Shown here: positions 25,698 to 34,594 of the stretch, piece after piece
How positions within the stretch are numbered: position 1 is the stretch's first letter
Layout: every line of letters starts with the position of its first letter
Assembly (NCBI RefSeq): GCF_014898095.1
Contig: NZ_CP062946.1
Span: forward strand, 1,798,001-1,862,000
Source: Thalassotalea sp. LPB0316
GTDB lineage: Bacteria; Pseudomonadota; Gammaproteobacteria; Enterobacterales; Alteromonadaceae
Length of the DNA stretch: 64,000 nt
Reading direction: 5' to 3'
Translations under genes and position numbers: made by a program
Notes under the pieces: generated by a model
What the model was told of the DNA's origin: nothing
The model's database searches: none
Seen by the model: the letters and a program-made list of their open reading frames with translations, nothing else

Positions 25698-25928
25698 ATG
25701 AAACGCGTTGTTTTATATATTTCAGATAAATGCCCACATTGTCGAGAGGCGAAAAAGTATTTGGATGACAATGGCATTCAATATCGTTTAACTAATGCCA
25801 AAATGCAACGAGGTCGAAAAGAGTTAGACGCGATTGGTGCGCGCTCAGTACCAGTGCTAAAAATTGGCAATGAAGTGATGATCGGCTGGAATGTAAAGAA
25901 CTTTAAAAAGCTTTATGGAGCAGGCTGA
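25698..25928 (+). CDS. Glutaredoxin-like protein
   Basis: A 76-residue thioredoxin-fold protein with the redox motif CPHC at residues 14-17 and the cis-Pro region RSVPVLKIGN, followed by GWNVKNFKKL. Length fits short NrdH/GrxC-like glutaredoxins. It probably reduces disulfides or glutathione mixed disulfides in the cytoplasm; the partner is unknown. It stands alone, between the repeat/IS block and a convergent DUF945 gene. Confidence 0.85.
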   Translation: MKRVVLYISDKCPHCREAKKYLDDNGIQYRLTNAKMQRGRKELDAIGARSVPVLKIGNEVMIGWNVKNFKKLYGAG

Positions 25929-25941
25929 ATTCAACTAGCAA

Positions 25942-25969
25942 AAATAAAGCGCCATATGGCGCTTTATTT
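25942..25969. terminator. Bidirectional terminator
   Basis: Perfect palindrome AAATAAAGCGCCAT with its complement ATGGCGCTTTATTT, with T runs on both strands. It serves the glutaredoxin gene and the convergent DUF945 gene. Confidence 0.8.
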
Positions 25970-25981
25970 TTATTGAATGCG

Positions 25982-27388
25982 TTAAAAGGGCAGTGGTATT
26001 TGTACGTCATTGACCTTTAATATACGATCTACGATATCAAATTTTGCTTGATAGCCACTATCGGTTTTTACGATAAACCCCTGTTGAATAAAGGTTTGCA
26101 GTAAAAACGGCGCTTGTTGCTTTGCGATACTCGCTATTTCTTCCTCAGTCATGCTAGCTGCGTTTGGATCTGCCTTAATTTGAGATGCTACTTGGTTAAC
26201 AGCAAAGCGCTCGATAACCGCCTTGTCACCTTGAAATTCACCATTAGCGACGAGGTGGTTTAGCCAAAACATTGGGTTCTCTGTAATATTTGGCATAGCC
26301 TTTACCCCTTTAATACGTGTATTTAACTGACTCATTACAGTGCCATCGTTAAACGTTGCAGTTAAGGCTGTAATATTAAATTCTGGCTCAGCTTCTAATA
26401 GAGTAAGCAGGTTATCGTCAACAAAGGTTATTATATTTGCTTGAATTTCTTCCTCAGTGCCTTGAGTAAAAATATGCTGGTTTTGCTTATAGGCTTCAAT
26501 AAATTTGTCGCTCAAGTGGTTAATTTCAATATTGAAGGCAATATCTTGGATATGCTCATTTTCAGTTTTAATACTTTTTACATTATAACCAACGACCATA
26601 TTAGCCGTACGATTTTCACGGTTAAGCTCAGAAACAATATCCACTGCGACGTTATCTATTTCGGCAATTGTTTTGTCTTCTTCATCAGCTGCGGTAATTG
26701 ACGCTATCTTGAACAGGGCATTAGAGTCATGCATTTTACCCTGAAAAATTTCAGCGAGTGTTGCCTTAGCTGTCATTTCAAATGACATACCTGACATTGC
26801 TACGTTATTATCTTCCCCTGTAACTAGCAGGGGCTCAGATATGCCGTGATAATGAATTACACCATCAATATTGGATCCTGTGCCAGAGTAACCTTTATAG
26901 TCAACAGAGGTATTGTTTGGTTCATCATTAAACGTAAATGGTGCAACACTGTCGCTGAAGTGCGTTTTACCCGTTAAATCTGTATACATACTTGCGTGAT
27001 AAATTGGCACATCGGCTTGCCAATCTATATGCTGTCTAAGCTCACCGTCTTCCATTCTAATCGCTAGATCAATTAAGCCAAAATTGTGTTTCGAGAGCAG
27101 AATAGGACCATGAGAAGCATCTATAGCAATATCGACATAGAGATCTTCGAGGTCTTCTGCATCGCTATCTATGCCTAATTCGGCAAGATCTACCGAGATG
27201 CGAACACTTGCTTGTGTATTAAACCAATTGCTGTGTAAGTCGTTAATTTCAGCCTGATAGCCGTAGGCTAAGTTAACGTTTTCGACGGCAGTTGTGATCT
27301 GATCAGCTACTTTAGTTGAAATAAACTTAGGGGTAATTATGGCGACAGCTACAACGGCAGCTGCTGTCGTCAGGGCAAACTTATTCAT
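25982..27388 (-). CDS. DUF945 (YdgA-like) family protein
   Basis: The 468-residue protein begins with a hydrophobic segment (LTTAAAVVAVAIITPKFIS) that is a signal anchor or signal peptide. A long beta-rich body of the YdgA/DUF945 type follows, including a GYQAEINDLHSNWF-like N-terminal region and a C-terminal segment (QQAPFLLQTFIQQGFIVKTDSGYQAKF). Family members are inner-membrane or periplasmic proteins of unknown biochemical role. The family call rests on overall pattern, not a catalytic motif. Confidence 0.75.
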   Translation of the reverse strand: MNKFALTTAAAVVAVAIITPKFISTKVADQITTAVENVNLAYGYQAEINDLHSNWFNTQASVRISVDLAELGIDSDAEDLEDLYVDIAIDASHGPILLSKHNFGLIDLAIRMEDGELRQHIDWQADVPIYHASMYTDLTGKTHFSDSVAPFTFNDEPNNTSVDYKGYSGTGSNIDGVIHYHGISEPLLVTGEDNNVAMSGMSFEMTAKATLAEIFQGKMHDSNALFKIASITAADEEDKTIAEIDNVAVDIVSELNRENRTANMVVGYNVKSIKTENEHIQDIAFNIEINHLSDKFIEAYKQNQHIFTQGTEEEIQANIITFVDDNLLTLLEAEPEFNITALTATFNDGTVMSQLNTRIKGVKAMPNITENPMFWLNHLVANGEFQGDKAVIERFAVNQVASQIKADPNAASMTEEEIASIAKQQAPFLLQTFIQQGFIVKTDSGYQAKFDIVDRILKVNDVQIPLPF

Positions 27389-27672
27389 ATATTAATTCCT
27401 TGTCTCATTTGTTGTTATTTTCCCTACCGCGCCATTAAAGCACAGTCGGCTTAGAGATGGAATCAGTGAAACGAATCGAGTGACGCAAAAAAGCATATGT
27501 GCATTGCAAATTGCAAATATCAGGGCGTTTTAATCTTATACTAGAAACTGTATTGACAATGTAAAAGCATTAAAAAACAAATTAAAACAATGAGTAACGT
27601 TTTTTTTAAGCAGTTTGGTATTACACCTGCATTACTGTGTGTGAAGTTCGTTATCCAATAGTGAGGTGTTGT

Positions 27673-27861
27673 ATGGATGGTAGTAGCTTTGATAGCCCAG
27701 CTGAAAGCACACTTTCTTCTGAGCGAGAAATGCGCTTTGGTCGCGCAAACCACCGAACGTTTCTCAACATTCGAGATTGTGTCTTGAGAGAAATTCCAAT
27801 TGATAAAATAGACGAGGTAATAAACGAAGAATCATCATCCTATATATTGGGAACTAACTAA
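27673..27861 (+). CDS. Small hypothetical protein
   Basis: From ATG 27673 a 62-residue product reads MDGSSFDSPAESTLSS, then basic MRFGRANHRTFLNIRDC and an acidic tail. A GTGAGG motif seven bases upstream is a fair ribosome-binding site, which is why I prefer this start to 27637. A good terminator follows. No family is recognised. The 284 bases before it, back to the DUF945 gene, show nothing else. Confidence 0.4.
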   Translation: MDGSSFDSPAESTLSSEREMRFGRANHRTFLNIRDCVLREIPIDKIDEVINEESSSYILGTN

Positions 27862-27900
27862 CTTTCTTTGACGACAGTCAAACAAAGAATATCAAAAACA

Positions 27901-27930
27901 CAAAAGCCGCTAGGAGCGGCTTTTGTGTTT
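27901..27930. terminator. Bidirectional terminator
   Basis: Stem CAAAAGCCGCT (27901-27911) and AGCGGCTTTTG (27915-27925) around AGG, followed by T-rich sequence. It lies between two convergent genes. Confidence 0.8.
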
Positions 27931-27946
27931 TATTAAGAAAAAGGTT

Positions 27947-28453
27947 TTATCGATAATCAGCCCAAGGATCTAGTTTGGTATTGGTGTCTGCTTTCGCCGA
28001 TTGCGTCGATGCTCTCACTGCCTTAGTTGCAGTTCTCGATTTCTGTCTTTTATTAGCCTGCTTGTGATGTTCGGCTTTTTCCTGCCTTTTTTTACGCAAA
28101 ATCGCTGCATCGGTAAAGCTTAACTCTGCAGGTGCTTGAGGAGTAACGCCGTCTGGAATTATTCGCTCACGCGGCGGTTTTTCAAATTCGCTAGCACTAG
28201 CACGTGGTAAGTTCTTATATTGATACAAGTAAAATGATTCGACTTTTTCTCTTGCCCACTGTGTTTTTTTCAAAAATTTCAAACTTGCCGCGATACTTGG
28301 ATTTTTATTAAAACAATTAATGTTTAAATAAGCGTACAAAATAGCAAAGCCATAGTGATCGACAAGCTCATTTAACACGGTCGATAAACTGGTGCCGTGT
28401 AGAGGGTTATTTTCATATAGTTTGTTATCAGTCACGTGTGATGTTATCGGCAA
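27947..28453 (-). CDS. VF530 family DNA-binding protein with extended basic tail
   Basis: Residues ~13-85 match the VF530 (DUF2132) fold: [21 protein letters not shown], then [20 protein letters not shown] and [12 protein letters not shown]. Homologues are about 70-80 residues and bind DNA in vitro. Here the domain is followed by ~80 residues that are Lys/Arg/Ala rich ([20 protein letters not shown]), probably disordered and suited to nucleic-acid contact. The biological role is unknown. The gene is monocistronic between terminators. Confidence 0.82.
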   Translation of the reverse strand: MPITSHVTDNKLYENNPLHGTSLSTVLNELVDHYGFAILYAYLNINCFNKNPSIAASLKFLKKTQWAREKVESFYLYQYKNLPRASASEFEKPPRERIIPDGVTPQAPAELSFTDAAILRKKRQEKAEHHKQANKRQKSRTATKAVRASTQSAKADTNTKLDPWADYR

Positions 28454-28607
28454 GGAATGGGTAACGGCTATTATAAGCGATAGTCGACTACAGAGGGATT
28501 ATTTTTATAATTTTCGTTAGTGTCATAAACTTGTCATAAAAATATGTTAGGGGGATTCTTTGCTTGTTTGCTAATATCAAAAGGTAAGTACGTCAAGGAG
28601 GTTATAC

Positions 28608-28910
28608 ATGATCAAATCAACTCTTGTGGTAGTTGCCGTCTTAAGTTTCTCTCAACTTACATTTGCAGATGACAAGACAAACATCTGGCAATGTATTGAT
28701 GCACAAGCCAAGGCGATCGATGCTAACTGTATGGCTCAAACGATTGAGCAAGACACTAAGCATGATGCGTTTTATGCAAGGCTAGCGAGTAAACCTATCT
28801 TGGTCGATCAAAATGTACTCGCAACCATTGAATATTTTCCCGAACAGCAAGGTATTGCAATCAAAGCTCCAATCGATGATAGCAAGTACCTGCTAGCTAT
28901 TAGTAAATAG
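28608..28910 (+). CDS. Small secreted hypothetical protein
   Basis: A 100-residue protein with a clear signal peptide (KSTLVVVAVLSFSQLTFA, cleavage likely after FADD or TFA) and two cysteines in the mature part (IWQCIDAQ, ANCMAQ) that could form a disulfide. A strong AAGGAGGT ribosome-binding site precedes the ATG. No family is recognised. A terminator follows directly, so it is a single-gene unit. Confidence 0.7.
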   Translation: MIKSTLVVVAVLSFSQLTFADDKTNIWQCIDAQAKAIDANCMAQTIEQDTKHDAFYARLASKPILVDQNVLATIEYFPEQQGIAIKAPIDDSKYLLAISK

Positions 28911-28932
28911 ACAGTTCTTTAAAACCGTGTAG

Positions 28933-28962
28933 CCACAGTGTGTTAATAGCCTGTGGTTTTTT
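28933..28962 (+). terminator. Intrinsic terminator
   Basis: CCACAG (28933-28938) and CTGTGG (28951-28956) close a 12-base loop, with six T after. Confidence 0.65.
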
Positions 28963-28972
28963 CATCACGATA

Positions 28973-29240
28973 ATACCAATCCGTACAAGAATATGATCTA
29001 CTCAGAGCTACGTCAGCAGTTCGAGTGCAATCAGAATTTGTGACAATGTAGTTAATCTACATTGAGCAAATTATGGGCAGTAATCGGGCTACTGACGAGC
29101 TCCCGAAGGGCTTGGCTAAAAGTCACTACTACTTTGTTGCATGCTATTTGAAATAGAACAACTATGTCTAAACAACATGCGCCTCGTATTAGCAACTTTT
29201 ATCGCAAGCTGAGCGATCATTTATTTGTACGGATTGGTAT
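28973..29240. mobile_element. MITE-like non-autonomous element, copy 2
   Basis: A 268-bp non-coding block with inverted ends: ATACCAATCCGTACAA at the left, and the same 16 bases on the other strand at the right, extended by a looser match to GATC. Internal ACTCAGAGCTACGTCA and GACGAGCTCCCGAAGGGC are the inverse of words in the element at 10999-11409, so the two are one family. No clear target duplication could be fixed. The open frame starting at 29164 is a chance product. Confidence 0.65.
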
Positions 29241-29305
29241 AAACGCTTTGCAAATTACTCAGATCTTTTATAATGCCGCTAACTTAGTTTATTTGGACAA
29301 CTTCT

Positions 29306-29566
29306 ATGAACCCAATCATCGCGTTATTGAAAGACAATCATATTTCAGATGAACAGATCAAAACCATTTTTACTGAACTGACTCAAAACCCGCTAATGGC
29401 TATGGCGACCATTGGCAGTTTGGGGATCCCCCAAGAACAATTGCAACCGGTTATGATGCAAGTGATGACTAACCCGAGCTTAATTAAAGAGGCTGTAGCA
29501 GAGTTAGGTTTAGATATGGCAGCATTAGAGCAGGCTAAAGCACAGTTGGATCAACAAACTAACTGA
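29306..29566 (+). CDS. DUF2999 family protein
   Basis: An 86-residue soluble, mostly helical protein: MNPIIALLKDNHISDEQI, then FTELTQNPLMAMATIGSLGI and two further similar helical pairs. It resembles the DUF2999 family of Shewanella/Vibrio-type bacteria, which has no known function. It starts 65 bases after the MITE-like element. The translation start is supported by conserved-looking N-terminal sequence rather than by a strong ribosome-binding site. Confidence 0.75.
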   Translation: MNPIIALLKDNHISDEQIKTIFTELTQNPLMAMATIGSLGIPQEQLQPVMMQVMTNPSLIKEAVAELGLDMAALEQAKAQLDQQTN

Positions 29567-29697
29567 ACCTGATATTTGTGGCAATACAGCTGATAGTCAC
29601 ACTTTTGCCTCCTTAACCTGTAAAAGCAGCTCCTATTGACTGTTTTGCAATAGATAGTGCTATAGTTAACTTCAGTGAAGTTAAATAGAAGCCCTAT

Positions 29698-30432
29698 ATG
29701 AAGTTTTTATCTAGTGCAGTTTTCTGGATTCTATATCTTACTGTCACTTTTAGCCCTTTGGTTCAAAGTGCTGACTATGAGTTTGCCTCAATTGAGCTGC
29801 TCGTAGAGCAAGAAGTTGGTCGACGAGTTTTACCGCAAATCTATAAAAATATTGGGATCACCATTGATATTGATCCCTTACCCGCACCTCGCGCTCAGCA
29901 AGCAGCATCGACAGGAGCAAAAGCAGGTGAAATTATGCGTATTTGGACTTATGGCCAAGAAACCCCGAATACGATACGCGTTCCTACGCCATACTATTAT
30001 CTAGAAACTATGCCCTTTATCGTTAAAGGCAGTGGTGTGGTGATTAACAGCCAAGCTGATCTCGCTAAGTACCAACTATCAAAGGTTCGCGGAGTCAAAC
30101 ACACTGATAATATTACCCGTGGCTTAAATAACTTTTATGAGGTCAATAGCACCAAACGCATGTTTACTATGCTAAGAAGTTACAGAGTTGATGCGGTATT
30201 AACCAATACGTTAGACGGTGAATTAATATTAACTAAACTAGGTTATGACAATATTGAAGCGACCGGTGTACCACTTGCTCGGCTCGACCTATATCACTAT
30301 ATCCACAAAGATTATCAACATTTAGTCCCCCTTGTTGACGAGGAAATTAAACGTTTAACAGCAAATGGTGAGTTAGCACAGATGATTGATAGCGCTGAGC
30401 AATATGTTATTCGCCAAGCGCTAAGAAGGTAA
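29698..30432 (+). CDS. Periplasmic solute-binding protein (family 3-like)
   Basis: The 244-residue product has a signal peptide ending near VQSADYEF and a periplasmic binding-protein fold like bacterial extracellular solute-binding proteins, family 3. Examples are PAPRAQQAASTGAKAGEI and VRVPTPYYYL-like ligand-lobe segments, and a repeat-lobe RMFTMLRSYRVDAVLTN. No ABC permease or ATPase is adjacent, so it may be a sensor-type or orphan binding protein. The ligand is unknown. Confidence 0.75.
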   Translation: MKFLSSAVFWILYLTVTFSPLVQSADYEFASIELLVEQEVGRRVLPQIYKNIGITIDIDPLPAPRAQQAASTGAKAGEIMRIWTYGQETPNTIRVPTPYYYLETMPFIVKGSGVVINSQADLAKYQLSKVRGVKHTDNITRGLNNFYEVNSTKRMFTMLRSYRVDAVLTNTLDGELILTKLGYDNIEATGVPLARLDLYHYIHKDYQHLVPLVDEEIKRLTANGELAQMIDSAEQYVIRQALRR

Positions 30433-30463
30433 GAGAACTATAAATTATCGGTGTTTACCTCTC

Positions 30464-31513
30464 TCAAGTTTTTTGATCTGCTGATAGCTGAGATAAACGC
30501 AGGCTAAAATGTTTAATAACGTTCCCGTCTTTACCTTTTAAGCCCATGTCTATTACCGGATCGGCTTGTTGCCAATCAACTTCAATAAAACCGTAATTCA
30601 CCACATTAACGCCTTTGCCTATACGATGTTTATTAGGGCTAACTTCTTTCCATTTTTCACTCAAGCCTGAACTTGTGATCTCCCAGAGTGCGTAAGGTAA
30701 GTCTTTACTTACTTTAGAGATATCGCCAAAGTGGGTGTCTCCTGAAATAAATAGCACACCACTAATTTTCTCTTTGGCAATAAACTCGAGCAAGCGTTTG
30801 CGTTCATGTGGAAAGTTAGCCCACGTTTCCCAGCCTGAAAACTCATTGAGTAGCTGAATGCCTGAGCCAATAATTTTGATTGTCGCCGGTTTTTTAAGCT
30901 CGGCTTCTAACCATTGCCATTGCGTATCACCAAGTAATTGGTCACTGGGGTTTGTAGAGGGTATGTAAGGCCCCATAAATTTAGGTTGGCGTTCGGTCTC
31001 ATAGGTTGCTTTGTCAACTGAATATAGGTTGTCTCGGTTCCATCTCAGGTCGGGTAAAATTACTCTGATAGTTTGTTCGCCTTCGCCATACAGATAAGAG
31101 GTGTAAATGCCGTCTTGGTGATAACGTGGTGAATCTTTTGGCTCTCGCCAAAAATCGAGCATATATTTACGGCTTTTTTCCTTGTCTTTAAAATACTTAC
31201 CACCGTCACCTTGGCCATAGTCATGATCGTCCCAAATGGCGATAACTTCACTTTGAGCGCGCAGCTTTTTAAAACCTTTATGCCCACCAAGTTGTTGATA
31301 TTGTTTGGGCATTTGTGAAATATCGAAATAAGAGCTGTAAACATTATCGCCCAAGAAAACAAACACATCCGGCTTATCTTGGTTAATAGCATCAAAAATC
31401 GGCAGTGGCTTATGTTGCTTAGCACAAGAGCCAAAATAAATTTTTTCAACGGGCGCTGCAAATAAGCTCAATGGGCTTGCTAATAGCGTGATTAAAACGA
31501 AAATGCGAAGCAT
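30464..31513 (-). CDS. PhoD-like (alkaline phosphatase D family) secreted phosphoesterase
   Basis: From ATG 31513 the protein is 349 residues. It starts with a signal peptide (MLRIFVLITLLASPLSLFAA) and has AAAGGAAAT as ribosome-binding site; the longer frame from 31582 lacks such support. Metal-site motifs of the PhoD/metallophosphatase type are visible: FGSCAKQ, FVFLGDNVYSS, IWDDHDYGQGDGG and FISGDTHFGDIS. It likely hydrolyses phosphate esters or diesters in the periplasm. It is convergent with the solute-binding protein gene and divergent from glnS. Confidence 0.87.
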   Translation of the reverse strand: MLRIFVLITLLASPLSLFAAPVEKIYFGSCAKQHKPLPIFDAINQDKPDVFVFLGDNVYSSYFDISQMPKQYQQLGGHKGFKKLRAQSEVIAIWDDHDYGQGDGGKYFKDKEKSRKYMLDFWREPKDSPRYHQDGIYTSYLYGEGEQTIRVILPDLRWNRDNLYSVDKATYETERQPKFMGPYIPSTNPSDQLLGDTQWQWLEAELKKPATIKIIGSGIQLLNEFSGWETWANFPHERKRLLEFIAKEKISGVLFISGDTHFGDISKVSKDLPYALWEITSSGLSEKWKEVSPNKHRIGKGVNVVNYGFIEVDWQQADPVIDMGLKGKDGNVIKHFSLRLSQLSADQKT

Positions 31514-31621
31514 AAATTTCCTTTTATATGTGTCAGTTAAAAAATTAAAGATAAAGCCAGAATTCCATCGCAAGATTAACATAATATTCAGTTTTAATGA
31601 CTATATCCGTTGACTAAGTGT

Positions 31622-31630
31622 TGTTATAAT
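31622..31630 (+). promoter_or_regulatory. Predicted extended -10 promoter for glnS
   Basis: TGTTATAAT is an extended -10 element (TGn plus TATAAT at 31625-31630), 45 bases before the chosen glnS start. No good -35 box is seen at the right spacing, which is usual for this class. Confidence 0.5.
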
Positions 31631-31675
31631 GCCGGATTACTAAAAATCATATTTCACATTTTTGAGGTTGCGTGG

Positions 31676-33346
31676 ATGTCGGAAGCTGAAAACCGTCCAA
31701 CAAATTTTATTCGTCAAATTATTGATGCCGATCTTGCAAGTGGCAAGCACACGGGAGTGCAAACGCGTTTCCCTCCTGAGCCCAATGGTTATTTGCATAT
31801 TGGTCATGCAAAGTCGATTTGCTTGAACTTTGGTATTGCGCAAGATTATCAGGGCTTATGTAACCTGCGTTTTGACGATACTAATCCAGAAAAAGAAGAT
31901 ATCGATTACGTTAACTCAATCCAAGAAGATGTGAAATGGTTAGGCTTTCAATGGGCTGGCGATATTCGCTATTCTTCTGATTATTTTGATCAACTTTACG
32001 CTTATGCTGTTGAGTTGATTGAAAAAGGGTTGGCATATGTGTGTTTCTTAAACGGTGAAGAAATGCGTGAATACCGTGGCACATTGAAGCAACCGGGTAA
32101 AAACAGTCCTTATCGCGATACGCCAGTAGCAGAAAACTTAGCGTTATTTGAAAAAATGAAGAACGGTGAGTTCAAAGAAGGTGAGTGTTCACTTCGCGCA
32201 AAAATTGACATGGCATCAAGCTTCATGTGTATGCGCGATCCAGTTATTTATCGCGTTAAGTTTGCTCATCATCATCAAACCGGTGATAAGTGGTGCATCT
32301 ATCCAATGTATGACTTTACTCACTGTATTTCTGATGCGATTGAAAATATCACGCATTCATTGTGTACACTTGAATTCCAAGACAACCGTCGTTTATACGA
32401 CTGGGTTATTGACAATATTTCGATTGAGTCGCGCCCTCGTCAGTATGAGTTTTCGCGTTTGAACCTTGAATATACTGTAATGAGTAAACGCAAACTCAAC
32501 GCACTAGTAGAAGAAAAACTCGTTAATGGCTGGGACGATCCTCGTATGCCTACCATTGCTGGCTTTAGACGTCGTGGTTACACACCGGCTTCTATTCGCG
32601 AGTTCGCTAAGCGTATTGGTGTGACTAAAATGGATAATACCGTTGAAATGGGCGTGTTAGAAGCCTGTATTCGTGAAGATTTAAATGACAATGCGCCGCG
32701 CGCGATGGCAGTATTAGATCCAATCAAACTAGTGATTGAAAACTACGACGACGCGAAAGTTGAAGAGCTCACGGTGAAAAACCACCCAAGTGATGATAGC
32801 CAAGGCACGCGCATTGTGCCATTCTCGAAAGAGCTATATATCGAAGCTGAAGACTTTAGAGAAGAAGCCAACAAAAAGTATAAGCGCTTAGTCTTAGGTA
32901 AAGCTGTGCGTTTGCGTGGCGCTTACGTGGTAACCGCAACAGGTTGTGACAAAGATGCTGACGGTAATGTTACAACGGTTTACGCAACTTACGATCCAAA
33001 TACTTTAGGTAAAAATCCTGAAGATGGCACCAAGCCAAAAGGTGTGATCCATTGGGTTAGTGCAGGCCAAGCTGTTGATGCTGAAATACGTTTATACGAT
33101 CGGTTATTTACTGTAGAAAACCCTGCCGCAGCAGAAGACTTCCACAGTGTGATTAACCCTGAATCACTAGTTGTTATCAATAATGCTAAAGTAGAGCCTT
33201 ATCTTGCCAGCGCGAAAGCAGAGCAAGCGTTCCAATTTGAACGTCAAGGATATTTTTGTTTAGACAACAAAGATGCAACCCCTGAACACTTAGTGTTCAA
33301 CCGCACGGTAGGTTTGCGCGATACCTGGGCAAAAATTTCAGGCTAA
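31676..33346 (+). CDS. glnS: Glutaminyl-tRNA synthetase
   Basis: GlnRS charges tRNA-Gln directly. I choose ATG 31676 ([16 protein letters not shown]), giving 556 residues, close to the E. coli protein. The open frame back to 31610 crosses the promoter. The class I signatures are [15 protein letters not shown] (HIGH) and VMSKRKL (KMSKS-like). The C-terminal beta-barrel anticodon-binding region follows from about residue 340. It is a single gene, followed by a perfect 34-bp palindrome and a terminator. Confidence 0.97.
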   Translation: MSEAENRPTNFIRQIIDADLASGKHTGVQTRFPPEPNGYLHIGHAKSICLNFGIAQDYQGLCNLRFDDTNPEKEDIDYVNSIQEDVKWLGFQWAGDIRYSSDYFDQLYAYAVELIEKGLAYVCFLNGEEMREYRGTLKQPGKNSPYRDTPVAENLALFEKMKNGEFKEGECSLRAKIDMASSFMCMRDPVIYRVKFAHHHQTGDKWCIYPMYDFTHCISDAIENITHSLCTLEFQDNRRLYDWVIDNISIESRPRQYEFSRLNLEYTVMSKRKLNALVEEKLVNGWDDPRMPTIAGFRRRGYTPASIREFAKRIGVTKMDNTVEMGVLEACIREDLNDNAPRAMAVLDPIKLVIENYDDAKVEELTVKNHPSDDSQGTRIVPFSKELYIEAEDFREEANKKYKRLVLGKAVRLRGAYVVTATGCDKDADGNVTTVYATYDPNTLGKNPEDGTKPKGVIHWVSAGQAVDAEIRLYDRLFTVENPAAAEDFHSVINPESLVVINNAKVEPYLASAKAEQAFQFERQGYFCLDNKDATPEHLVFNRTVGLRDTWAKISG

Positions 33347-33352
33347 AAAGCA

Positions 33353-33386
33353 TTTGGGGTCAGAGTCAATTGACTCTGACCCCAAA
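33353..33386. repeat. Perfect 34-bp palindrome
   Basis: TTTGGGGTCAGAGTCAA is followed at once by its exact complement TTGACTCTGACCCCAAA, 6 bases after the glnS stop. A related, slightly imperfect copy is at 21587-21624. It looks like a dispersed palindromic element; it could also form a strong hairpin in the glnS 3' end. Confidence 0.75.
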
Positions 33387-33401
33387 CGTTAGATAAAAAA
33401 A

Positions 33402-33427
33402 AGGCGCTTTATGCGCCTGTTTTTTTG
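33402..33427. terminator. Terminator between glnS and fur
   Basis: AGGCGC (33402-33407) and GCGCCT (33413-33418) around TTTAT, with T run on the plus side and A run on the other. It can serve both convergent genes. Confidence 0.8.
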
Positions 33428-33432
33428 TTCGT

Positions 33433-33876
33433 TTACTGGTGGTTTTGACGATATGCCTCACATGCATCTTCGTCTTCACACTCACCATATAGGTATAAGC
33501 TGTGGTTTGTTAGTTTGATATTGTGTGACTTAGCAATATCTAATTGACGAGTTTCAATTACGTCATCTTCAAACTCAACGACTTTGCCGCACTTTAAGCA
33601 GACTAAGTGGTCGTGATGTTTTTTGTGAGATAATTCGAAGACCGATTTACCACCTTCAAAGTGATGACGAGTAACAATACCGGCATCATCAAATTGGTTT
33701 AATACGCGATATACGGTAGCCAAACCGATTTCTTCATTTTGCTCTAGTAAGATTTTATAGACATCTTCTGCGCTGATGTGTTGGTTATCAGGCGATTGTA
33801 AAATGCCTAGGATCTTGACTCTCGGTAAGGTGATTTTCAGGCCGGCGCGTTTAAGTTCTTCGTTTTGATCAGGCAT
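33433..33876 (-). CDS. fur: Ferric uptake regulator Fur
   Basis: Fur is the Fe(II)-sensing repressor of iron uptake. The 147-residue protein has the winged-helix region (LKITLPRVKILGILQ, then GLATVYRVLNQFDDAGIV), the His-rich metal site HKKHHDHLVCLKCGKVVEF, and a C-terminal CEDEDAC that completes the structural zinc cysteines. Fur, fldA and ybfE/seqA neighbours are conserved with E. coli, although here fur and fldA are separated by a plus-strand DUF4442 gene. I could not confidently place a Fur box in its upstream region. Confidence 0.97.
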   Translation of the reverse strand: MPDQNEELKRAGLKITLPRVKILGILQSPDNQHISAEDVYKILLEQNEEIGLATVYRVLNQFDDAGIVTRHHFEGGKSVFELSHKKHHDHLVCLKCGKVVEFEDDVIETRQLDIAKSHNIKLTNHSLYLYGECEDEDACEAYRQNHQ

Positions 33877-33999
33877 AAATACTTTTTAGTAATTGAAATT
33901 CTGCTGAAAATTATAGAATTTTATCGGCAATGATGAAAGCCCTAGTTAATTACTCAGGTAATATTTTTTTGTTAATTCCTTAATGATGTGGATTAAGCT

Positions 34000-34029
34000 T
34001 TGCTTTTAAGTATAAAAATCTGGGATAAT
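34000..34029 (+). promoter_or_regulatory. Predicted promoter for the DUF4442 gene
   Basis: TTGCTT (34000-34005) and GATAAT (34024-34029), spaced 18 bp, about 30 bases before the ATG at 34061. Confidence 0.4.
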
Positions 34030-34060
34030 CAACTGGTACGATGAGTTATTAGGGATTTTT

Positions 34061-34537
34061 ATGAATTTGATGTTTTCCAAAGCCTGGGTGTTTAAATTGT
34101 TTATTAACTTTTGGCCGCCGATGTTTTTTTCACGAATCAAGCTAGTCGAAATATCAGATGATTTTCGCCAAGCACGAGCATCGATGAAACTCAGTGCTTG
34201 GAATCGCAATGGCGTTGGCAGTATTTTTGGTGGCGCCTTATTTTCGTTAACTGATCCATTTTATATGATGATGCTAATGGCGCGCCTTGGTAAAGATTAT
34301 ATTATTTGGGACAAATACGCAGATATCGATTTTATTAAACCGGGGCGCGGTAAAGTCTATGCCGATTTTGTGTTAACTGATGAGCTATTAGCGGATATTG
34401 CAAAACATACAGCCGATGGCAGTAAGTATTTACCTGAGTTAACAGTTTATATCAAAGACGAGCAGGGCGAGATTGTCGCAAAGGTGATGCGTACCTTGTA
34501 TATCCGTAAGAAAAAGCCTAAAAACAAAAATATCTAG
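34061..34537 (+). CDS. DUF4442 (hotdog-fold thioesterase-like) protein
   Basis: The 158-residue protein resembles DUF4442 members, which have a hotdog fold related to acyl-CoA thioesterases (PaaI/YiiD type). Landmarks are SAWNRNGVGSIFGGALFSLTD, where the central helix and the region after RNGVG would hold the active site, and DKYADIDFIKPGRGKVYADF. Substrate is unknown. It is divergent from fur and convergent with fldA. No catalytic Asp/Glu is assigned with certainty. Confidence 0.78.
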   Translation: MNLMFSKAWVFKLFINFWPPMFFSRIKLVEISDDFRQARASMKLSAWNRNGVGSIFGGALFSLTDPFYMMMLMARLGKDYIIWDKYADIDFIKPGRGKVYADFVLTDELLADIAKHTADGSKYLPELTVYIKDEQGEIVAKVMRTLYIRKKKPKNKNI

Positions 34538-34544
34538 AAACAAA

Positions 34545-34572
34545 AAAGGCTAGGTGTTTTTACCTAGCCTTT
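34545..34572. terminator. Bidirectional terminator
   Basis: AAAGGCTAGGT (34545-34555) and ACCTAGCCTTT (34562-34572), with A/T runs outside, between the convergent DUF4442 and fldA genes. Confidence 0.82.
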
Positions 34573-34594
34573 GCTTATCATTTCAAGACAAATG

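Noticed and set aside
29164..29352. 62-residue open frame at the right end of the second MITE-like element
   Set aside because: It runs through the terminal repeat into the DUF2999 gene in another frame.
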